Source of the DNA: Candidatus Shapirobacteria bacterium UBA1420
GTDB lineage: Bacteria > Patescibacteriota > Microgenomatia > UBA12405
NCBI GenBank assembly: GCA_002304845.1
Contig: DBPM01000038.1
Span: 1 to 6,901, forward strand
Direction: 5' to 3'
Length of the DNA stretch: 6,901 nucleotides
The notes beneath the pieces are model-generated. The model was given only the letters and a program-made list of their open reading frames with translations, was not told where the DNA came from and did no database searches. The first letter of the stretch is position 1. Every line of letters begins with the position of its first letter. A program made the translations under genes and the position numbers. Positions 1 to 6,266 of the stretch are shown here, in pieces.

Positions 1-1616
1 TTTTTACCTTTTACCGGTTGAAATTCTTCCAACACCCGACCATTTTTATCTTCCACTTTAAGAATTCCCACCGGCTCCACTTTTAAACCTCCGTTAGCAA
101 AAGCACTATAAGCCCCAGCCATATCAATCATCCTCACTTCAGCCCCTCCCAAAGTCACCGCCAACCCAAAACGTTTCAAGTTCTCAGTTGTCGGCTCCAA
201 AGTCTTCAAACCCATCTCATAGGCCTGAGTCAAAAAATTCTTCACTCCCACTTTAGCTAACACTTTCACCGCCGTTGTATTAATAGAATTTCCCAAAGCA
301 TCCCGAAAACTTATCGGTCCTAAAAATTTACCGGTATAATTGTTGGGGGTATAATCCCGACTCCCTTGAATTGGAAAAGCCACTGGCGTATCCATTAATA
401 AAGTGGCTGCTGTCATACCTTCTCTCAGTCCCATTAAATAAGTCACTGGTTTAATCGATGATCCCGGCTGCCTCAAACCCTGTGTCACTACATTAAAAGC
501 TCCCGAGGTCTTGTCACTGTTATAACCCCGTGAACCGACCATCGCTAATACCTGTCCATCTCGGGGGTCAACTATCACCGCCGCACCATTAGTAATTTTC
601 AGTTTTTCCGCCTTCTCCACTTCCTCAGCTACAATCTTTTGCACTTCATTTTGTAAATCCAAATCCAAAGTAGTGGTCACTTTTAGTCCGCCACCCTCAG
701 CCACCTCCTCACCATATCTCTCCGATAAAATCTCTTTAATCCAAAACACAAAATGGGGTGCCGAAATCGATGATTTGTTGTCACTAAATTGATAATTCTT
801 AATTTCTTCTAAAGTACTCTTTCTTACCTCTTCATCAATAAAACCGTCTTCCTGCATCCGTCTCAATACGTGCTCACTGCGACTGATATAAGCGTTAGGG
901 GTATTGGAAAATGGCGAATAAACATTGGGGCGCTGCGGTAAACCAGCCAGAATTACCGATTCTGCTAAATTCAATTCTGATACCGACTTGTCAAAATATT
1001 GTTCCGCTGCCGACCCCACCCCCCAAGCCATGCCTCCATAAGGGGCTTCATTTAAATACATTAACAAAATATCGTCTTTTTTGTATTTCGCCTCAATCTG
1101 AACCGCCAAAATAAACTCTTTGATTTTTCTGGTGATACTTACCTCTGGAGTTAGTAACACATTCTTAACCAACTGTTGGGTTAAAGTCGAACCGCCAGTC
1201 AACTTTCTAAAATAGAAAAAATTTTTCACAATTCTAAAAGGAGTCAGTGGGTCGAAACCTCGATGTTTATAAAAATCTTTATCCTCCACTGCAATCGTCG
1301 CTTTTTTTAGGGTCTCCGGCACTTGATCCATGGTCACCGGTTGTCTCTTGGCATCAGCAAACAAATCATAAAGTACCTTGCCATTACGGTCATAAATTCT
1401 AGTGGAAAAACCTTCCCTTCTGACAACATTATTAGGACTCGGCAAATCTTTGGAGTAATAGGCAAACATAATCGTTATCAAAATCACTCCCAAGGTCATC
1501 AATATTAAAAAAATCTTAAAAAATCGATACCAAAATTGCTTACTTTTCACCGCCACCTTCAAATTCCGCCAAAATATCACCAATTTGTATCTGATTTTTT
1601 CCCAAAAATTTTTCAT
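1..1616 (-). CDS. Class A penicillin-binding protein (bifunctional transglycosylase/transpeptidase), 3' end beyond window
   Basis: Polymerises lipid II into glycan strands and cross-links stem peptides at the outer face of the cytoplasmic membrane. Reading the minus strand from the ATG at 1616 gives 538 open codons running off the left edge. Residues 1-34 are basic and cytoplasmic, and a membrane helix spans about 35-54. The glycosyltransferase (GT51) domain follows, with EDKDFYKHRG around catalytic Glu111, GGSTLTQQLVKN at 141-152 and NEAPYGG at 189-195, where many homologues have a N-x-I-Y-x-G type motif. The transpeptidase domain shows SSIK with nucleophile Ser386 in a QPGSSIKP context, and SIN at 444-446. 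The final KTG motif is not reached and must lie beyond position 1. The start overlaps the stop of a small upstream ORF (ATGA), which suggests coupled translation; no Shine-Dalgarno is visible. The family is certain. Which paralogue (PBP1a, 2c or other) cannot be said. Confidence 0.95.
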   Translation of the reverse strand, partial: MKNFWEKIRYKLVIFWRNLKVAVKSKQFWYRFFKIFLILMTLGVILITIMFAYYSKDLPSPNNVVRREGFSTRIYDRNGKVLYDLFADAKRQPVTMDQVPETLKKATIAVEDKDFYKHRGFDPLTPFRIVKNFFYFRKLTGGSTLTQQLVKNVLLTPEVSITRKIKEFILAVQIEAKYKKDDILLMYLNEAPYGGMAWGVGSAAEQYFDKSVSELNLAESVILAGLPQRPNVYSPFSNTPNAYISRSEHVLRRMQEDGFIDEEVRKSTLEEIKNYQFSDNKSSISAPHFVFWIKEILSERYGEEVAEGGGLKVTTTLDLDLQNEVQKIVAEEVEKAEKLKITNGAAVIVDPRDGQVLAMVGSRGYNSDKTSGAFNVVTQGLRQPGSSIKPVTYLMGLREGMTAATLLMDTPVAFPIQGSRDYTPNNYTGKFLGPISFRDALGNSINTTAVKVLAKVGVKNFLTQAYEMGLKTLEPTTENLKRFGLAVTLGGAEVRMIDMAGAYSAFANGGLKVEPVGILKVEDKNGRVLEEFQPVKGK

Positions 1617-1732
1617 TTTATAAACACACTTAACATCGGTAAAAAAGTTGATAATAACATTCCCGCCGAAGCCAAAATTAACAGAGCTGTTTGCCACTGC
1701 TTCCGTTTAATTTTTTTACCAAAAAGACGCAT
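1613..1732 (-). CDS. Predicted single-helix membrane peptide, coupled to the PBP gene
   Basis: I do not recognise this 39-residue ORF. It begins MRLFGKKIKRKQWQ, a strongly basic stretch, then has a hydrophobic helix at about residues 15-38 (ALLILASAGMLLSTFLPM) and ends FIK. The positive-inside rule predicts a cytoplasmic N-terminus. Its TGA shares the ATGA junction with the PBP start, the same arrangement as pilM/pilN and pilN/pilO in this window. It fills all the space between recG and the PBP gene. An in-frame ATG at 1747 would add five residues (MLSLF); no Shine-Dalgarno favours either start. A TATCAT sequence at 1743-1738 could be a -10 element but lacks a recognisable -35. It could be a real peptide that modulates the PBP, or a leader whose translation only feeds the downstream gene. 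The coding call rests on the junction, membrane pattern and position, not on homology. Confidence 0.55.
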   Translation of the reverse strand: MRLFGKKIKRKQWQTALLILASAGMLLSTFLPMLSVFIK

Positions 1733-1752
1733 GAATAATGATAACATAAGCC

Positions 1753-3699
1753 ATGACTTTTACTCTCCCCGGCCTCGGACCTAAAACCTTGGAAAAACTC
1801 TCTCGTCTCAACCTCCATAGTGATCATGATCTTCTCTATCATCTGCCTCACCGCTATATTGATTTTTCCCATATTTCCACCATTAATAAACTAAGTCCCG
1901 GACAAAATCATTCCTTTAAAGCCCAAATTAGCGATTTCAAAAATCTCTATCTTCGTGGTGGCAAGAGTCTGCAAAAATTAATTGTCACTGATCACACTGC
2001 CTCCATTGATATTATCTTTTTTAATCAAAGCTATCTCTCTTCTAAATTCAGAGTCGGGGAGTCTTTTGCCTTTGCCGGCACCCCCACTCTTTATAAAAAC
2101 AAACTCACAATTTTTAACCCTCTCTCCGGGCCCTTCAATACTAATCAAATCCTGCCAATTTACCCGGAAACCGAAGGTTTAAACAGTGCTTGGTTTAGAA
2201 AACATCTCAGTCTCCACTTTGACTATCTCACCAAAAATCTCCGCGATCCACTTCCAGCAGACTTTTTACAAGCACACTCTCTTTTAGACCTTAAAAGTGC
2301 TCTTAAAAATATTCATTTTCCTCAAAATCTCAATCAACTCCAGGCCGCTAAAAAAAGACTAGAACTAGACGAATATTTTACCCTCTTATCTCAACAAAAA
2401 AATATTTCTCCACCTCGTTTTGTTCTGAAAAATTATTCTTCCGCCGCCCTCATCAAATCCCTACCTTTTTCCCTATCTCCCAGTCAAAAAATAGCCTGGA
2501 AAGAAATTAAAAGCGATCTTTTGAACCCGACTCAAAGCATGAACCGACTCTTGGCCGGTGATGTCGGCTCCGGTAAAACTATTCTGGCACTCTTGGCTGC
2601 CCATCTCACTTCTAAAAATCAAAAAAAAACTCTCCTCATGGCCCCTACCTCTATTTTGGCCCAACAACATTTTGCTACCTTCAAAAAATTTTTACCCCAA
2701 TATCCAGTTTATTTACTCACCAATCAACATCAGTTACCCAAAAAAATTCCCAAAAACTCAATTATTATTGCCACTCATGCCGCTTTGTTTAAAAAAGAAT
2801 CAATCTTACCTCATCTGGGACTGTTAATTATTGATGAACAGCATAAATTTGGGGTTAAACAACGTGCCTTTTTAAAAGAAAATGATTCTGTCCACACTCT
2901 CACCCTCTCGGCCACTCCCATTCCCAGAAGCATTTCTTTGACACTTTTAGGCCACCTGCAATTATCAACCCTGGAAAAAATTCCTCAAAAAAGTCCACCA
3001 ATTAAAAGTTTTTTGGTGCCTCAACATAAAATTCAAGACTGTTATCGCTGGTTAAATCAGGATATCCAGAATCGCCACACTCAAGCCTTCATTCTCTGTC
3101 CTTTTATTGAAGAGTCAGAAAGTATGCAAAGTATTAAAGCCGCCACCAAAGAATATAGTTCTCTTCAAAAAATCTTCCCTGATCTAAATTTAGCCTTAAT
3201 TCACGGTAAAACTAAAAGTGAAGAGCGGCAAAAAATTCTCAAAAATTTTGCCGTCAACAAAATTAATATTTTAATCACCACCCCTATTATCGAAGTGGGT
3301 ATTGATTTTCCCAACGCTACCACCATTATTATTCAGTCGGCTCAACGTTTTGGTCTCTCTCAACTTCACCAGCTTCGTGGTCGAGTCGGGCGGGGGAGTC
3401 AACAAAGTTATTGTTACCTCTTCAATGATGAAGACAATGACACTGTCAATCGTCGCCTCAATTTCTTTGTTCGTCATCACGACGGTTTCAAAATTGCCGA
3501 ATTTGACCTAAAAATCCGAGGTCCCGGTGAAGTTTTTTCCACTCTCCAACATGGTTTCCCTTCAGTCAAACTGGCCGACATCACCTCCACCACCAAAATC
3601 GCCACCGCTCAAAAACTCTATCACCAACTCCTCCAACAACACCCCAATATTAAATTTCCTCAAATTACTAATCGTCAAATTATTGGCAATCTAAATTGA
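1753..3699 (+). CDS. recG: ATP-dependent DNA helicase RecG
   Basis: Superfamily 2 DNA translocase that regresses stalled replication forks and remodels branched DNA and R-loops. The product is 648 residues, shorter than the roughly 690 of E. coli RecG mainly because the N-terminus begins directly at the LPGLGPKTLEKL helix-hairpin segment. The wedge/OB domain covers about residues 15-130 (DLLYHLPHRYIDFS; YPETEG near 135-140). Helicase motifs are intact: Walker A GDVGSGKT at 269-276, DEQH at 361-364, SATPIPRS at 386-393, the CPFIEESE and IHGKTKSEER segments, IEVGIDFPNA, and QLHQLRGRVGRG at 537-548. The RecG-specific TRG region follows (DGFKIAEFDLKIRGPGE from 577). The ATG at 1753 is the first possible in-frame ATG, because a TAA lies at 1747-1749. 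No Shine-Dalgarno is seen. It diverges from the small ORF/PBP pair across 20 bp, so its promoter must overlap their 5' coding sequence. Its own 3' end carries the promoter for rpmF. Confidence 0.98.
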   Translation: MTFTLPGLGPKTLEKLSRLNLHSDHDLLYHLPHRYIDFSHISTINKLSPGQNHSFKAQISDFKNLYLRGGKSLQKLIVTDHTASIDIIFFNQSYLSSKFRVGESFAFAGTPTLYKNKLTIFNPLSGPFNTNQILPIYPETEGLNSAWFRKHLSLHFDYLTKNLRDPLPADFLQAHSLLDLKSALKNIHFPQNLNQLQAAKKRLELDEYFTLLSQQKNISPPRFVLKNYSSAALIKSLPFSLSPSQKIAWKEIKSDLLNPTQSMNRLLAGDVGSGKTILALLAAHLTSKNQKKTLLMAPTSILAQQHFATFKKFLPQYPVYLLTNQHQLPKKIPKNSIIIATHAALFKKESILPHLGLLIIDEQHKFGVKQRAFLKENDSVHTLTLSATPIPRSISLTLLGHLQLSTLEKIPQKSPPIKSFLVPQHKIQDCYRWLNQDIQNRHTQAFILCPFIEESESMQSIKAATKEYSSLQKIFPDLNLALIHGKTKSEERQKILKNFAVNKINILITTPIIEVGIDFPNATTIIIQSAQRFGLSQLHQLRGRVGRGSQQSYCYLFNDEDNDTVNRRLNFFVRHHDGFKIAEFDLKIRGPGEVFSTLQHGFPSVKLADITSTTKIATAQKLYHQLLQQHPNIKFPQITNRQIIGNLN

Positions 3700-3711
3700 A
3701 ACTTGTATAAT
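3683..3711 (+). promoter_or_regulatory. Sigma70-type promoter for the rpmF operon, inside the recG 3' end
   Basis: TTGGCA at 3683-3688 (one mismatch to TTGACA), a 17-bp spacer, and a perfect TATAAT at 3706-3711. Initiation about 7 bp after the -10 would fall near 3718, two bases before the rpmF ATG at 3720, so the mRNA would be leaderless or nearly so. The -35 lies within the last recG codons. The hexamers and spacing are seen directly; promoter activity and start site are inferred. Confidence 0.72.
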
Positions 3712-3719
3712 ATCCGCAT

Positions 3720-3872
3720 ATGACCGCCTTACCTAAACATTGGCCCAGCTCTCGCCGTCAAGGCAAACGCCGTGCTGCCATCAAAGCTCCCAAATTAACC
3801 AAACTAACTACTTGCAAAAACTGTGGACAACCAAAAATGCCCGGTTTTATCTGCAAAAATTGTAATAAGTGA
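3720..3872 (+). CDS. rpmF: 50S ribosomal protein L32
   Basis: Small zinc-ribbon protein of the large ribosomal subunit. The 50-residue product has the L32 layout: a basic N-terminal extension (PKHWPSSRRQGKRRAAIKAPKL, with its arginine/lysine cluster) followed by two CxxC pairs, Cys32/Cys35 and Cys45/Cys48, separated by nine residues, which would bind one zinc ion. The CKNCGQPKMPGFICKNC segment closely follows the family pattern. The ATG lies only 8 nt after a TATAAT, leaving no room for a Shine-Dalgarno if that promoter is used. The TGA at 3870-3872 overlaps the GTG start of nusB (GTGA), so this is the first gene of a tightly packed translation operon. In many bacteria rpmF instead sits beside fatty-acid synthesis genes, so this context is different. 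Confidence 0.95.
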   Translation: MTALPKHWPSSRRQGKRRAAIKAPKLTKLTTCKNCGQPKMPGFICKNCNK

Positions 3873-4246
3873 AAAATAAGCTCGACCCCCGGCACCAAAA
3901 AAGAATTGAATTAATTCAGTCCTTGTTTGCTTGGAACCTAGCTGGCAATATCCAGGATCCTCAAATTGAGCCGATTACTCAGCAAGTAACTAAAATCGAC
4001 AAACTGATTTCCAAAGCCGCTCCCAAATGGCCGGTGGACCAAATCAACAAAGTTGAGTTGGCTATTCTGCGCTATTCTCTTTATGAATTATTACATCAAC
4101 CGGACACTCCACCCAAAGTGGTGATTGACGAGGCGATTGAAATTGCCAAAGAATTCGGCGACAATTCTTCACCGTCCTTTATCAATGCTGTTCTAGGTAA
4201 AATTTTAAAAACTCATGTCCCTCTCTCAACTTCAAAAAAAAATTAA
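3869..4246 (+). CDS. nusB: Transcription antitermination factor NusB
   Basis: All-helical RNA-binding protein that, with NusE (S10), binds boxA in the rRNA leader and supports antitermination and coordinated rRNA folding. The product is 125 residues, somewhat short for the family (commonly 130-160). It starts with a basic helix (RHQKRIELIQSLFAW, 8-22), where homologues have the R-x-x-A-x-x-x-L-Y/F helix. The hallmark C-terminal block PPKVVIDEAIEIAKEFG (81-97) and SPSFINAVLGKI (101-112) is present. I take the GTG at 3869, which gives a 4-bp overlap with the rpmF stop and the full first helix; there is no Shine-Dalgarno, so translation probably re-initiates after rpmF. The last 32 nt are shared with the start of rnc in another frame. 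Confidence 0.94.
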   Translation: MKNKLDPRHQKRIELIQSLFAWNLAGNIQDPQIEPITQQVTKIDKLISKAAPKWPVDQINKVELAILRYSLYELLHQPDTPPKVVIDEAIEIAKEFGDNSSPSFINAVLGKILKTHVPLSTSKKN

Positions 4247-4895
4247 CTATCAATTTAAAGATGAATCACTGCTAAAACTAGCCTTGACCCATCGCTCTTT
4301 TTTAAATGAAAATAAACAACTCTCTGAAAATAACGAAAGATTGGAATTTTTAGGCGATGCCCTCTTAGAAAGTTGGAGCTCTCAAAAATTATTCACTCTC
4401 TTTCCTGATTTTAATGAGGGTTCTCTGACCAATCTTAGAAGTCTTTTAGTTTGTACCAACAATTTAGCCGAAATCGGCGCTACTTTTAATTTAGGCGATT
4501 ACATCTTTTTAAGTCATGGTGAGGAAGCTCATGGCGGTCGCCAAAATCACTCGCTTTTAGCCGACACTTTTGAAAGTCTTTGTGGGGCCATTTTTCTGGA
4601 TGGTGGTCAAAAGGCTTTGGACCTGTTTTTAGACAAATTTTTACTCCAAAGTCTGATGATTTTATCCAAAAAAGAAATTTACAAAGATCCTAAGAGTGTT
4701 TTTCAAGAAATCGCCCAAGCCAAAAGGGGAGTCACTCCCCATTATCAAACTCTCAAAGAATCTGGTCCTGATCATCACAAGTCTTTTGAAGTCGGTGTTT
4801 TTTTAGGTCAAAATTTAATTGCCAAAGGTCAAGGTAATTCTAAACAAAAAGCAGAATCAGATGCCGCTACCAAAGCCGCTTCACTTATTGTATAA
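4215..4895 (+). CDS. rnc: Ribonuclease III
   Basis: Dimeric, Mg2+-dependent endonuclease that cuts double-stranded RNA, including the stems of the primary rRNA transcript. The product is 226 residues, the usual length. The catalytic domain occupies about 1-150. It carries the signature NERLEFLGDALLE at 40-52, with Glu41, Glu44 and Asp48 at the metal/active-site positions, and LADTFESLCGAIFLDGG, with Asp117 and Glu120 completing the site (E. coli Asp114 and Glu117). The double-stranded RNA-binding domain begins near 157 (DPKSVFQEIAQ) and contains GPDHHKSFEV and the SKQKAESDAATKAA helix. The ATG at 4215 lies inside nusB (32-nt overlap) but is needed to include the conserved LQKKINYQFKDESLL start. 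Its stop codon overlaps a TATAAT that may serve rpsP. Proximity to nusB fits a joint role in rRNA synthesis and maturation. Confidence 0.97.
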   Translation: MSLSQLQKKINYQFKDESLLKLALTHRSFLNENKQLSENNERLEFLGDALLESWSSQKLFTLFPDFNEGSLTNLRSLLVCTNNLAEIGATFNLGDYIFLSHGEEAHGGRQNHSLLADTFESLCGAIFLDGGQKALDLFLDKFLLQSLMILSKKEIYKDPKSVFQEIAQAKRGVTPHYQTLKESGPDHHKSFEVGVFLGQNLIAKGQGNSKQKAESDAATKAASLIV

Positions 4896-4896
4896 T
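4891..4896 (+). promoter_or_regulatory. Possible -10 element for rpsP, overlapping the rnc stop codon
   Basis: TATAAT at 4891-4896 contains the TAA stop of rnc and is preceded by TTG, so the nine bases match those at the rpmF -10 (TTGTATAAT). The rpsP ATG follows after 6 nt, where transcription would begin, predicting a leaderless mRNA. No good -35 is seen: TACCAA lies at 17-bp spacing (4868-4873). TATAAT is common by chance in DNA this AT-rich, so position and the shared context are the only support. Confidence 0.4.
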
Positions 4897-4902
4897 TGCC
4901 CT

Positions 4903-5277
4903 ATGCTTAAAATAAAATTAAAGCCTACCGGCAAAATTCATCAACGCAGTTTCCGTATTGTTGTTGCTCCTGTGCGCAGTAAATATAACGGCAAAATCAC
5001 TGCTGATTTAGGTTTTTACACTGCCCAAACTAACACCCTCAGTATTGATAAAAAAGAACTGGAAAAATGGCTCAAAAACGGAGCTCAACTCACCGAAGGT
5101 GTCGATAAACTTCTCAATCCCGATAAATATCCTCGAAAAAAGAAAAAAACTAAAAAAGTTGCCGACACTGCCCCCAAAAAAGACCAACCACAGGACGAAG
5201 CACCCCAAGCAGAACCAACTCCAGAAGATAAACCTCAAACCGAAACTGTAGTTAATACTGAAGACAATCAACAATAA
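4903..5277 (+). CDS. rpsP: 30S ribosomal protein S16 with acidic C-terminal tail
   Basis: Small-subunit protein that binds 16S rRNA and aids 30S assembly. The product is 124 residues. Residues 1-75 match the S16 core: MLKIKLKPTG at the start, RSFRIVVAPVRSKYNGK, LGFYTAQTN, then ELEKWLKNGAQLTEGVDKLL. A lysine/arginine cluster follows (77-85), and then about 38 residues rich in Pro, Glu, Gln, Asp and Thr, predicted to be disordered. Many S16 proteins are only 80-90 residues. The open frame extends upstream to an ATG at 4819 inside rnc, but family alignment demands the ATG at 4903. No Shine-Dalgarno is present. It lies 7 bp after rnc and 1 bp before khpA. Confidence 0.96.
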   Translation: MLKIKLKPTGKIHQRSFRIVVAPVRSKYNGKITADLGFYTAQTNTLSIDKKELEKWLKNGAQLTEGVDKLLNPDKYPRKKKKTKKVADTAPKKDQPQDEAPQAEPTPEDKPQTETVVNTEDNQQ

Positions 5278-5278
5278 T

Positions 5279-5512
5279 ATGACTGATATTAGAGACTCAG
5301 CTGAATATCTCATCAAAGCAGTGGTAAGTGATGACTCTCAAGTTAGTCTTGAATCTCGAGAAGAAAATGGGGTCATCATTCTAGATATTGTCGCCCCCAG
5401 TGAAATAGTCGGTCAAATTATTGGTAAAGAAGGCAAAATCATTAAATCAATCCGCACTCTTCTCAATCTAAGTTTTCCTAACACCCGCTATCTTCTCCAA
5501 ATTAAGGAGTAA
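5279..5512 (+). CDS. khpA: KH-domain RNA-binding protein KhpA (YlqC family)
   Basis: Small cytoplasmic RNA chaperone-like protein. In Firmicutes KhpA pairs with KhpB to regulate transcripts affecting cell elongation and division. The product is 77 residues, the family's usual size: an N-terminal helix (RDSAEYLIKAVV), a beta strand (GVIILDIVAP, 31-40) and the KH core IVGQIIGKEGKIIKSIRTLL, with the RNA-gripping GxxG loop GKEG at 49-52. It starts 1 bp after the rpsP stop, matching the widespread rpsP-khpA pairing that usually continues into rimM and trmD. Here the run ends instead: the last 11 bp overlap the end of the convergent pilO. No khpB gene is in the window. Confidence 0.93.
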   Translation: MTDIRDSAEYLIKAVVSDDSQVSLESREENGVIILDIVAPSEIVGQIIGKEGKIIKSIRTLLNLSFPNTRYLLQIKE

Positions 5513-6266
5513 AAAAAGGGTCTTCCCTTTGATATTCTGTAAAGCTTTTATCTACCTTAAAACTTTCTATATTCAAAGTTTGATATTGCTCCAATTGTGA
5601 CATTAAATCCAACTCCTGTTTACTTGGTGTCAAATCGGCCAAATCTAATTTTTCTATATTAGGTCTATCCATCTCCGGTAAATAATAGGCTGACATATTT
5701 AAATCAACCGTCGCTATTTGTGCCTCAGCAGATGTCTTCATTTCCACCGTATTTAGAGATATAACTGGCAAAGTTCTTTCCAGTCCTTTAAGTAAATCCA
5801 CATACTTTTCCTTGGGACCAACCAAAGACACTTTAATTGGTAATTTGTCAAAACGACTTTTTTTATCTCTGGCTTCACCTTCTAACTCTTTAACATCACC
5901 CATCATGGAAATCATAAAATCATCAATCACATAATCAAACTGTCCTGCTACCTGGCGCACCACTCCTAATAACAAATAAGCACTTCTCTGGGGTAATAAT
6001 CCTTGACCCAACCTGTCTGTCTGCCCTTTAATAACTTCACTGTCCATTGCCTGTAAATAAGCTATTTTTTCATTAGCTTCCTTACTCTTAGCTATAACTG
6101 ATTTAATCTGATCGTTTTTTTCAGTTACTAAAGATAATTTAGGTACAATTAAACCCAAAGTTGTTATCAGAATAAGCAATCCAACTACCAAAGGCTCAAC
6201 CCACACTATCAATAATCTCGAATCCTGTCCAAACAATTTGTCCGGTAACTTTAAATCTAGTTTCAT
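5502..6266 (-). CDS. pilO: Type IV pilus inner-membrane protein, PilO-like
   Basis: Probable subunit of the inner-membrane alignment complex (PilM-PilN-PilO) that links the cytoplasmic pilus motor to the rest of the machine. The product is 254 residues. It has a short cytoplasmic start, one membrane helix at about 19-41 (LLIVWVEPLVVGLLILITTLG), then a coiled-coil-like stretch at 48-75. A mixed alpha/beta domain follows, resembling the PilO ferredoxin-like fold: LLPQRSAYLLLGVVRQVAG at 90-108, then LPIKVSLVGPKEKYVDLLKGLE at 142-163 and the ATVDLNMSAYYLP strand. A charged tail of about 50 residues ends the protein. The ATG overlaps the pilN stop (ATGA) and has a strong Shine-Dalgarno. Sequence similarity is low, as is usual for PilO, and the call leans on topology and on the preceding pilM and pilN. 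Confidence 0.8.
   Translation of the reverse strand: MKLDLKLPDKLFGQDSRLLIVWVEPLVVGLLILITTLGLIVPKLSLVTEKNDQIKSVIAKSKEANEKIAYLQAMDSEVIKGQTDRLGQGLLPQRSAYLLLGVVRQVAGQFDYVIDDFMISMMGDVKELEGEARDKKSRFDKLPIKVSLVGPKEKYVDLLKGLERTLPVISLNTVEMKTSAEAQIATVDLNMSAYYLPEMDRPNIEKLDLADLTPSKQELDLMSQLEQYQTLNIESFKVDKSFTEYQREDPFFTP
5515..5530. terminator. Small hairpin at the khpA/pilO convergence, weak bidirectional terminator candidate
   Basis: AAAGGG (5515-5520), loop TCTT, CCCTTT (5525-5530): a 6-bp perfect stem with three G-C pairs. On the minus strand the stem runs into seven T residues (complement of 5511-5517), which looks intrinsic-terminator-like, but this lies upstream of the pilO stop codon at 5504-5502. 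On the plus strand it sits just after the khpA stop but has only three T residues. The stem is weak, so function is uncertain. Confidence 0.3.

Noticed and set aside
335..355. Two TATAAT hexamers on the plus strand within the PBP gene
   Set aside because: They are the complement of Asn/Tyr/Thr codons, have no gene downstream on that strand and no matching -35. They show how often the hexamer arises by chance here.
1733..1752. Promoters in the 20-bp divergent gap between recG and the small ORF
   Set aside because: TATCAT on the minus strand and GATAAC on the plus strand resemble -10 elements, but no acceptable -35 lies 16-18 bp upstream of either, so I do not list them as features.
1678..1872. 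64-codon minus-strand open frame across the recG start
   Set aside because: Overlaps the conserved RecG N-terminus and the better-supported small membrane ORF in another frame; no membrane or domain pattern, and no coupling to a neighbour.
4819..4902. 28-codon N-terminal extension of rpsP inside rnc
   Set aside because: The extra residues are the out-of-frame shadow of the RNase III dsRNA-binding helix; the S16 family starts at MLKIKLKPTG.
5008..5316. 102-codon open frame antisense to rpsP
   Set aside because: It lies opposite the well-supported S16 and start of KhpA. Its Phe- and Ser-rich composition is the complement of Lys- and Glu-rich codons, with no recognisable domain.
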